In this document: piece by piece, positions 57,574 through 64,000 of the stretch
Numbering within the stretch: the first letter of the stretch is position 1
How the letters are laid out: each line of letters opens with the position of its first letter
Assembly: GCA_037439785.1 (NCBI GenBank)
Contig: JBBIVJ010000020.1
Coordinates: 1-64,000 of the forward strand
DNA from: DSVZ01 sp037439785
GTDB taxonomy: Bacteria > Verrucomicrobiota > Verrucomicrobiia > Limisphaerales > J093
Length of the DNA stretch: 64,000 nucleotides
Direction of reading: 5' to 3'
The notes under the pieces: model-generated
Seen by the model: only the letters and a program-made list of their open reading frames with translations
What the model was told of the DNA's origin: nothing
Databases searched by the model: none
Program-made: the position numbers and the translations under genes

Positions 57574-58581
57574 ATGGGGTTGCCAGTTCCCGCCCCGGCT
57601 GATTGGCTTACCTTAAAATCTCCACCACTCACCACACGGAGCCGCCCGGCAAACCCGATTCCCTCCCGCCATGCAGGAAAACCTCCACGCCCAGGGCCAA
57701 CCGCGGCGGCCGCGGCCAGGGGAAAAGCGGACCAGCCTTCCGGCCCACCCGCTGAAGACCCGGCGGCGAAGCCGCCGCCCGTGACACCGCCGTCCTGCCT
57801 CCCACCCACGCGGGGAGACCCATTCCCGCCTCCGGTGGGGAAGCGCGGACTGCTCCCGCTGACCGACCGGAGCGCCCTGCGCCGGCTCAAGACCGCCCCG
57901 GCCGGCGAGCAGCAGGCATTGCTGGAGGTGCTGGCCAGCCGTTACTGGACGCCGCTGTTCCAATACCTGCTCAGCCAGGGCCACCCCGAGGCCGAAGCCC
58001 AGGACCTGTTGCAGGACTTCTTCGCGTTTGCGCTCCAGACCGGCCTGTTCGCCCGGGCCGATGAGCAGCGTGGGCGGTTCCGCTCCTTCGTGCTGGCTTC
58101 GCTCAAGCACTTCGTGGCCAACACGCAGCGGCGGGCCTCCAGGCAGAAGCACCGGCCGGCCCAGGGTCTGGGCAGTTTGGAGGCAATGCTTGAGCAGGAC
58201 TACTTCCAGCCGCCGGCGTTGGTGGACGCCGAGACTCCCGAGGTGCTGTTCCATCGCGCCTGGGTCTGCCAGGTGGTCCGGAACGTGTTGAAGAGTCTGG
58301 CCGAGCAGTTCCAGCGCAGCGGCCAGACCACTCACCTGACGCTCTTTCAGAGCCGGGTGGTCGGGCCGGAGCTGGACGGGGAGCACCCGCCGCCGCTGGC
58401 CCAGCAGGCCCGCGAGCTGGGCCTGGACTACAAGGAAGCGGCCAACCAGATCATCACCGCCAAACGCGCCTTCCTGCGCCTGCTGGAAAAGGAGGTCCGC
58501 GCCTACATCCGTTCGTCCGAAGAGGCCGCCAGCGAACAACAGGAAGTGCGGCGCTGGCTGCGCTGGGAGGTGGGCCCATGA
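57574..58581 (+). CDS. ECF-like sigma-70 family sigma factor
   Basis: The conserved part begins at about residue 88 of this open frame: LLPLTDRSALRRL, then SRYWTPLFQYLLSQGHPEAEAQDLLQDFFAFAL (region 2-like). A C-terminal helical region (LGLDYKEAANQIITAKRAFLRLLEKEVR) resembles region 4. The first 85 residues are Pro/Arg/Lys-rich and probably not translated. In-frame GTG codons at 57781 and 57835 are likely true starts, giving about 250-265 residues; the coordinates here are the longest frame. Similar sigma factors of Verrucomicrobia and Planctomycetes often sit next to Ser/Thr kinases, as here. Confidence 0.7.
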   Translation: MGLPVPAPADWLTLKSPPLTTRSRPANPIPSRHAGKPPRPGPTAAAAARGKADQPSGPPAEDPAAKPPPVTPPSCLPPTRGDPFPPPVGKRGLLPLTDRSALRRLKTAPAGEQQALLEVLASRYWTPLFQYLLSQGHPEAEAQDLLQDFFAFALQTGLFARADEQRGRFRSFVLASLKHFVANTQRRASRQKHRPAQGLGSLEAMLEQDYFQPPALVDAETPEVLFHRAWVCQVVRNVLKSLAEQFQRSGQTTHLTLFQSRVVGPELDGEHPPPLAQQARELGLDYKEAANQIITAKRAFLRLLEKEVRAYIRSSEEAASEQQEVRRWLRWEVGP

Positions 58582-58758
58582 AGCCGCTGCCGTTGGCCCG
58601 GCTGCCCCGGCGCCGGAAGGTCCGGGAACGCAGCGCCGGCGCTGCGCTCCGCCGCTGCGTTTCCAAGGCGTCCCGGCGGCTGGCCGGCAACCCGGCACGG
58701 TCCCGGGAAAAAAACGGCTGCCCGGTGCAGAACAGGACGCCGTTCGGGTTAGGAACCG

Positions 58759-60765
58759 TTGATGGCGCAACAACCGACCAATCCTGCCGGGCCCGACACC
58801 GGGGGCCAGACCCACGCCGGGACAGCGCGGGTGTTTTCGCGGCGCTGGGGCTTTGGCCAGGTGACGCGTTTTTTGCATCTGGCGCCGACGCGGGTGGTCA
58901 GCGGCGGCCAGTTGGCGGTCGGGTGCCGGCTGAGCATTCAGATTAGCACCGTGAAACTGCTGCGCGAAGGCCAGATCATCCGCCAGACCTACGAGGTCGA
59001 GAAACTCCTCGGCGGGGGGGCCTTCGCCGAGGTTTATCGGGTCAAACACCGTTTCCTGGGCCGGCAGGCCATGAAGGTCTTCAAGACCGCCGGCATGTCG
59101 CGCGAGGATGCCGAGAAAATGCTCAGCGAGGCCATCATCCTGTCGCGCATCGGCCATCCCAACATCGTCCGGGTCTTCGACGCCGACCTGGTCGAGACCA
59201 GCGGGGGCGAATGCGCCTTCTTCACCATGGAATACGTGGCCGGCGGGACGCTGCAGGACTTTTGGAAATCGCACGGCGCCTCGTTCGTCCCGGTGGAGAC
59301 CGCGGTGGAGATTCTGCGCCAGGTCTGTCGCGGCCTGGCCGTGGCCCACGAGGAAAAGCCGCCCATCATCCACCGCGACATCAAACCGCAGAACATCCTG
59401 GTGGGTTACGACGCCAGCGGCCTGCGGGCGCGGCTGACGGACTTTGGCCTGGCCAAGCGGGTCAATCCCCTGACGTTGCTGGCCAGCGCCCGCGGCACCC
59501 TGCGCTTCAAGAGCCCGGAAGTTTTCCAGGATCCCGGCAGCGACTCCTGCGCCGGCGATCCCACGCGCGAGGTGGCCCACGACGACGTGGCCGAACAGGC
59601 CCTGCGTTGCCAGGTCGCCTACGCCAAGAAGACCCAGCAGTGGCGACGCTCGGTGCAGTTGCTCGAGCGGGCCGCCCCGCTGGCCGCCAGCGCCTCGGTG
59701 CTCAAGACGCTCCGGGACAACCTGGCCATCGTCCGCGGCAATGCCGGGACCGGCAACGACTTCTGCGGCGACGGCTACCACGATTTGCCGCCAGCGCACC
59801 TCGATCAGATGGAACAGGCCCGCGAGCGCGCCGAGGGAGGAGATTTCGAGCAGGCCGTGGCGATTTTGGAGGCGTTGCCGCGGCCGGACCTGATGGCCTG
59901 CCCGCGCTGCGGCCGTGCGCTGCAGTGGTCGCGCGCACTGGCCGGACAGGCCCCCTGCTGTGCCCGCTGCAAGGAGATATTCCCCGTGGCTGAGACGCCC
60001 GAGCTTTTCCCGGCCGAGCGCCTGCCGTTGCTCGACAAGGCCCTGGCCTATTGCCTGTGCGGCCGGGGCGTCCAACGGGTCAACCGGGCCGGGCAAGGGG
60101 CGGACGAGTTGCTCCCCACGCTCAAGAAGGCTCTGGTCCGGTTGCGGCTCGGGGTCAACCTGGCGCACGGTTTGGGCGAGGCCACCTGCGCTGCCTGCGG
60201 CGAGTTCCTCGGCCCGCAGTTCTACACCATCACCTTGCGCGGCACCCGGCTTCAGGTGTGCCTGGGTTGCCACGCCAGAATCCAGGCCGAAGACCAGGCG
60301 CGCAAGAAACGACTCCAAGAGGCCGTCCGGCTTGCCGCCCAGGACCTGGTGCGCGCCGGCCAGCTCGATCCGGCCAACAAGTTTGTTCAGAAGCAAATCC
60401 AGCAGGTCCGCGAAGTCTGCGCCAACATCGGCGTGGCCTTGCCCAAGCCGCCCAAAGGCCGGAAGCCCGCCCTTGCGCGGCCGGCAACCGGCGCGGAGGC
60501 CGGGGCCGAGCCGGCCCCGGCTCCGGCGGGCAAGGTCTGCGCCGCGGCCAACTGGAGTTTGGGCCTGGCTCTGGTTGGTCTGTGGCCCTGTGGCCTGTTG
60601 GGCGCGCTGCCGGCGGTCATCTGCGGTCATGTGGCGCTCCGGGACATCGCCCGCTCCGGCGGTGCGTTGGCCGGCCGCGGTCGTGCGGAGTTAGGGCTGG
60701 TGGTGGGCTACCTTGGCTTGGTCATCCACCTGATCGCGTTGCTCGCCAAACTTGCCGGCAAATAG
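58759..60765 (+). CDS. serine/threonine kinase-like protein with C-lobe deletion, zinc ribbons and DUF4190-like tail
   Basis: 668 residues as drawn. The kinase N-lobe has LGGGAFAEVY (about 84-93), K106 and E124. The catalytic loop is IIHRDIKPQN with D207 and N212, and LTDFGLAK has the DFG at 228-230. KSPEVFQ (251-257) corresponds to APE. Just after D267 the sequence jumps to DPTREVAHDDVAEQAL, so helices F to I of the C-lobe seem missing. A repeat-like helical part follows, then two Cys-rich zinc ribbons (CPRCG...CARC; CAACGEF...CLGC). A C-terminal DUF4190-like segment carries two membrane helices. GTG at 58951 is an alternative start (VKLLREGQ). It lies in a sigma-kinase-GrpE-Hsp70 row. Confidence 0.72.
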   Translation: MMAQQPTNPAGPDTGGQTHAGTARVFSRRWGFGQVTRFLHLAPTRVVSGGQLAVGCRLSIQISTVKLLREGQIIRQTYEVEKLLGGGAFAEVYRVKHRFLGRQAMKVFKTAGMSREDAEKMLSEAIILSRIGHPNIVRVFDADLVETSGGECAFFTMEYVAGGTLQDFWKSHGASFVPVETAVEILRQVCRGLAVAHEEKPPIIHRDIKPQNILVGYDASGLRARLTDFGLAKRVNPLTLLASARGTLRFKSPEVFQDPGSDSCAGDPTREVAHDDVAEQALRCQVAYAKKTQQWRRSVQLLERAAPLAASASVLKTLRDNLAIVRGNAGTGNDFCGDGYHDLPPAHLDQMEQARERAEGGDFEQAVAILEALPRPDLMACPRCGRALQWSRALAGQAPCCARCKEIFPVAETPELFPAERLPLLDKALAYCLCGRGVQRVNRAGQGADELLPTLKKALVRLRLGVNLAHGLGEATCAACGEFLGPQFYTITLRGTRLQVCLGCHARIQAEDQARKKRLQEAVRLAAQDLVRAGQLDPANKFVQKQIQQVREVCANIGVALPKPPKGRKPALARPATGAEAGAEPAPAPAGKVCAAANWSLGLALVGLWPCGLLGALPAVICGHVALRDIARSGGALAGRGRAELGLVVGYLGLVIHLIALLAKLAGK

Positions 60766-60774
60766 ACAACTCCG

Positions 60775-61353
60775 ATGCATTCACTCTCCCACCTCGCAGG
60801 CGACCTGCGCCAGCTCTTGTATCGGCCTGAATTCCGCATCGGCCGGCCCGCCTGGCCCGCGGACCTGAGCGGCCGGCTGGCGCAAGCCATCGAAGCGGCC
60901 GCCCGGGCCGCGCAAACCGCGGCCCAAGCCCAGATCGCCCGAAAGGAGGCTGAACCGGCCGCAGCCGCGGACCTGCAGGCAGCCCTTCAGGAACGGCTCA
61001 AGTTCCTGGCCGACGTGGGCACCGGCCTTTGGCGGATGCGCCGGGCCATGGTCCCGCCCGACAGCGGCCGGCTGCTCGATGCCCGGCCGCGCGAGGAGAT
61101 GCGCAAGCCGTTCCGCTGGCTGGTGTCCACCTGGGACGCGCTGAAGGAAAGCGGCCTGGAAATCCAGGACCACACCGGCGAGCGCTACATCTCAGGCCAG
61201 TCGCTCAAGGCCCACTTCGAGGCCGCGCCGGACCTGGCCGAGGACACCATCGTTGATACGATCAAGCCCACCATCTACCTCGACGGCAGAATCATCCAGA
61301 TGGGCGAGGTCGTCGTCGGCACGCCGGAGAGCAGGAGCTACTTTGTCACCTGA
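60775..61353 (+). CDS. grpE: GrpE-like nucleotide exchange factor
   Basis: A 192-residue protein. A coiled-coil-type N-terminal part (about 35-80) is followed by a helical segment and a C-terminal beta part with DTIVDTIKPTIYLDGRIIQM and GEVVVGTP, like the GrpE C-terminal domain. The sequence diverges from canonical GrpE (no strong KRxEKE helix), and I do not see a signal peptide. It lies 9 bases after the kinase and before the Hsp70, which supports an exchange-factor role for that Hsp70. This is a moderately confident assignment. Confidence 0.68.
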   Translation: MHSLSHLAGDLRQLLYRPEFRIGRPAWPADLSGRLAQAIEAAARAAQTAAQAQIARKEAEPAAAADLQAALQERLKFLADVGTGLWRMRRAMVPPDSGRLLDARPREEMRKPFRWLVSTWDALKESGLEIQDHTGERYISGQSLKAHFEAAPDLAEDTIVDTIKPTIYLDGRIIQMGEVVVGTPESRSYFVT

Positions 61354-61447
61354 GCCCAGGCACGCGATGCCGCAGCCCAACCCCAACCGGTCCGCCGCCC
61401 GTGCAGCGAACGATGCAGCAAACCTCTGAAGCAAGACAACCCACTCC

Positions 61448-64000
61448 ATGAACCGACAGACCATTGATCACGGAATTGACCTGGGCACCACCAACAGCGA
61501 AGTCGCCCGCCTCAACGGCACGGCCATCGAGGTGTTCCGCAACGCCGAGGGCTTCGAATACACCCCCTCGGCCGTCTGGGAGGACAAGCAGGGCAGGCTC
61601 GTCGTCGGCCGGCTGGCCAAGGAGTGGCACGAACGCGACCCGGCCAACGCGTTCATCGAGTTCAAACGCCACATGGGCACCAGCCACCAATACACCTTCG
61701 CCCGCACCGGCCGGAAGATGACGCCCGAGGAGCTGTCCGCCGAAGTCCTCAAGGCCCTCCGGGCAGATGTCGAGCGGCGCACCGCTGAAGCCATCACCGC
61801 CGCGGTGGTGACCGTGCCGGCGGATTTCGACCTGCCGGCCTGCGAGGCGACCAAGCGGGCGGCCGGCTTGGCGGGCTTGCAGCATTGTCTGTTGCTGCAG
61901 GAGCCGGTCGCCGCCGCCCAGGCCTACAGCTTCGAGAAGGAAGAGGACAAGACCTTCTGGCTGGTGCACGATTATGGCGGCGGCACCTTCGACGCGGCCA
62001 TCGTTCAGGTGCGCGACGGCCTCATCCAGGTGGTCGGCCACGGGGGCGACAACCAGCTTGGCGGCAAGAACCTCGACTGGGCCATTGTGGAGCAGTTGTT
62101 CATCCCGGCCCTGCTCAAGCAACGTGCGTTGAGCGATTTTGGCCGGCACAACCCGGCCAGGTGGGGCGGGGCCATCGCCAAGCTCAAGATTCAGGCCGAG
62201 GAAGCCAAGATCCGCCTCAGCGCTCCCGGCGTGGAAAGCACCGAGGTGCAGATTGATTTCCTGTGCAAGGACGACCGGGGCGAGCCGGTCGAGTTCAGCT
62301 TCGAGTTGAAGCGCTCGGAGTTGCAACGCCTGGCCGGGCCCTTCATCCGGCGCACCCTCCACATCTGCAAGGAAACCCTCGCCGGCCGGCGTCTTGCCCC
62401 GGGCAACATCGCCAAGCTCATCCTGGTGGGCGGGCCGACGTTGATGCCGTTCCTGCGCGAGCAGTTGAAGGACCCGGCCGAGGGCCTGGGCATACCGCTG
62501 GAGTTCAATGTGGACCCGTTGACGGTGGTGGCCCGTGGCGCGGCGGTCTTCGCCGCCACCCAACGGGTGCACGACGAGCACTGGGCCGCCCAGGTCCGGC
62601 CCGGCCAATACACCGTCAAACTGGACTACACCCCGGTGGGACCGGACACCGAGCCGCCTGTGGCCGGGGTGGTGTCGGCCGGCGAAGGGGTCGAGCAGGA
62701 TTTCACCGGGTTCACCATCGAGTTCATCAACCCGGACATCCGGCCGCCCTGGCGCAGCGGCAAGATCGGTTTGGGGCCCAAGGGCAACTTCATGACCAGC
62801 CTCTCGGCCGAGAAGGGCAAGGCCAACACCTTCCAGATCGAGCTGCGCGACCCGACCGGCGCGCTGCAGGAGCTCAGCCCAACCAGTTTCCAGATCACCG
62901 TCAAAGGCGTGGGCGCCGTCCAGATCACCCTGCCTCACGCGCTGGGCGTGGCCCTGGCCAACAACGAAGTGGTCCAGTTCTTCGACAAAGGCACCGTCAT
63001 CCCCGCCCGCAAACGCCGCGACCTGCACACCGCCCTGGCCCTCCAACGCGGCCAGAGCGGCCAGTTCCTGCGCGTGCCGGTGGTCGAAGGCAACAAGAGC
63101 CGCGCCGACCGCAACCGGATCGTGGGCACCCTGCTCATCCCGGCCGAGAAGATCGCCCGCGACGTGCCCGCCGGCAGCGACATCGAGGTGACCATCGAGA
63201 TTGACCAGAGCCGGCTCATCCGCACCAAGGCATTCATCCCCATCCTCGAGGAAGAGTTCGAAGACGTGCTCAAGCTGGAAAGCGCCGTCCCGGACGCCAA
63301 GCAACTGGCCGAGCGGCTGCGGCGCGCCAAGGACCGCCTCAAAACCACCCGCCAGAAAGCCGATGCGGCCCAGGACCCCCGTGCCCTCGAACTGCTCCGG
63401 CAGATTGACAGCGAGTGCATGGTGCCCGAAGCCGAGCGGCTCGTCACCGCCGCCGCCGGCGATTCGGACGCCGCCCGGCAGTGCTTGAACCTGCTCAACA
63501 GCCTGGAATCAACCCTGGACGACGCCGAGGACGCCCTGGAATGGCCCACCCTGGTCGCCGAGGCCGAAAAGGTCCTCGAGGAAACCCGCCGCGCGGTGGA
63601 AACCAGCCAGCACGCCACCGCCGAGGACAAGCGCGAGTTCGCCGCCCTGGAACGCGAAACCCACGAGGCCATCGAACACCACGTACCCGACCTGCTCCGC
63701 CGCCGCCTCGAAGGACTCCGGGGCCTGCGCGCGGAGGTGGCCCTACGCGATCCCGGGCCGTGGCTCTGCGTGCTGGATGAACTCAAGGCCAACCGCGCCG
63801 CCATGAGCGACCCTGCCCTGGCCGAGCGGCTCTTTGCCCAGGCCGACCGGGCGGTGCAGAACAACGACTTTGCCGTGCTGCGTGCCGCGGTTGTCCAGCT
63901 CCTGCGCCTGTCGGGCGAGCGGCTCAAGAAGCAGTTCGACGATCTCAAGGCCGCCCGCGCCCGCATGACCGACCAGGCCAGGGCCGCCGCCCTCATCGCC
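61448..64000 (+). CDS. Hsp70 family protein (3' end beyond the window)
   Basis: 851 codons without a stop, so the protein is partial. The nucleotide-binding domain opens with IDLGTTNSEVA. VVTVPADFDLPACEATKRAAGLAGL, EPVAAAQAY and HDYGGGTFDAAIV give the phosphate loops, and ILVGGPTLMPFLREQL the adenosine region. A beta-rich region to about residue 590 resembles a substrate-binding domain, but the rest is long charged helix or coiled coil (for example RLRRAKDRLKTTRQKADAAQD). It is longer than DnaK and lacks a recognisable EEVD-like lid as far as seen. It probably works with the GrpE-like protein; the clients are unknown. Confidence 0.85.
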   Translation, partial: MNRQTIDHGIDLGTTNSEVARLNGTAIEVFRNAEGFEYTPSAVWEDKQGRLVVGRLAKEWHERDPANAFIEFKRHMGTSHQYTFARTGRKMTPEELSAEVLKALRADVERRTAEAITAAVVTVPADFDLPACEATKRAAGLAGLQHCLLLQEPVAAAQAYSFEKEEDKTFWLVHDYGGGTFDAAIVQVRDGLIQVVGHGGDNQLGGKNLDWAIVEQLFIPALLKQRALSDFGRHNPARWGGAIAKLKIQAEEAKIRLSAPGVESTEVQIDFLCKDDRGEPVEFSFELKRSELQRLAGPFIRRTLHICKETLAGRRLAPGNIAKLILVGGPTLMPFLREQLKDPAEGLGIPLEFNVDPLTVVARGAAVFAATQRVHDEHWAAQVRPGQYTVKLDYTPVGPDTEPPVAGVVSAGEGVEQDFTGFTIEFINPDIRPPWRSGKIGLGPKGNFMTSLSAEKGKANTFQIELRDPTGALQELSPTSFQITVKGVGAVQITLPHALGVALANNEVVQFFDKGTVIPARKRRDLHTALALQRGQSGQFLRVPVVEGNKSRADRNRIVGTLLIPAEKIARDVPAGSDIEVTIEIDQSRLIRTKAFIPILEEEFEDVLKLESAVPDAKQLAERLRRAKDRLKTTRQKADAAQDPRALELLRQIDSECMVPEAERLVTAAAGDSDAARQCLNLLNSLESTLDDAEDALEWPTLVAEAEKVLEETRRAVETSQHATAEDKREFAALERETHEAIEHHVPDLLRRRLEGLRGLRAEVALRDPGPWLCVLDELKANRAAMSDPALAERLFAQADRAVQNNDFAVLRAAVVQLLRLSGERLKKQFDDLKAARARMTDQARAAALIA

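Noticed and set aside
61346..63304. 652-residue minus-strand open frame opposite the Hsp70 gene
   Set aside because: The plus strand reads an Hsp70 nucleotide-binding domain, while the minus frame has no recognisable feature.

Overview
The window is a strongly GC-rich chromosomal segment that looks verrucomicrobial, probably Limisphaera- or Pedosphaera-like. This is inferred from the protein repertoire, not from a marker gene. The clues are secreted proteins ending in a YTLERSxDLxxW-type segment, a DUF1080 protein, a Tat-exported Gfo/Idh/MocA oxidoreductase, L-rhamnose mutarotase, a heparinase II/III-like protein, multiheme cytochromes and a proline/alanine/lysine-rich winged-helix protein.

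Region 1 (1-16,850, all minus strand) is a type III-B (Cmr) CRISPR-Cas locus, transcribed from right to left. The order is cas10/cmr2, cmr3, cmr4, cmr5, cmr6, two tandem cmr1 genes, a four-helix-bundle plus topoisomerase-zinc-ribbon protein, a Cas02710 CARF-HEPN protein and a Card1-like CARF/PD-(D/E)xK protein. After these come the housekeeping gene era, then an NE0113-type CARF protein, cas1 and cas2. Cas10 keeps an HD-like motif and a GGDD cyclase motif, so cyclic oligoadenylate signalling to the CARF proteins is expected. No CRISPR array lies in the window; one may lie left of cas2. Fourteen short tracts of a 9-bp repeat (GGACGGATY, always on the plus strand) are scattered through this region, inside and between genes. 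They are absent from era, and I saw none in the remaining 47 kb.

Region 2 (17,150-34,656) holds a large secreted metzincin-type protease, an ArgD-type aminotransferase, an AmmeMemoRadiSam pair (radical SAM and MEMO-like), a heparinase II/III-like protein, a uroporphyrinogen-decarboxylase-family protein, tRNA-Leu(UAA), mutS, ftsK/spoIIIE and a small secreted protein.

Region 3 (34,839-39,019) is an electron-transfer cluster: a small cytochrome c, a NapC/NirT-like multiheme membrane cytochrome and a nonaheme cytochrome c / cytochrome b fusion that carries an apparent one-base frameshift.

Region 4 (39,075-49,023) contains the tight minus-strand run scpA-scpB-pheA-kpsF-hydrolase, a winged-helix DNA-binding protein, a large DUF5117-like zinc protease and a Gfo/Idh/MocA oxidoreductase. 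The intergenic spaces on both sides of the last gene carry hairpin-forming dispersed repeats.

Region 5 (49,933-57,159) has a zinc-type alcohol dehydrogenase, the classic rpmH-rnpA-yidD-yidC-khpB run, a DUF1080 protein with rhamnose mutarotase, and an NCS1 permease.

Region 6 (57,574-64,000) is a co-directional set: an ECF-like sigma factor, a serine/threonine kinase that appears to lack most of its C-lobe, a GrpE-like protein and an Hsp70 family protein that runs off the window end.
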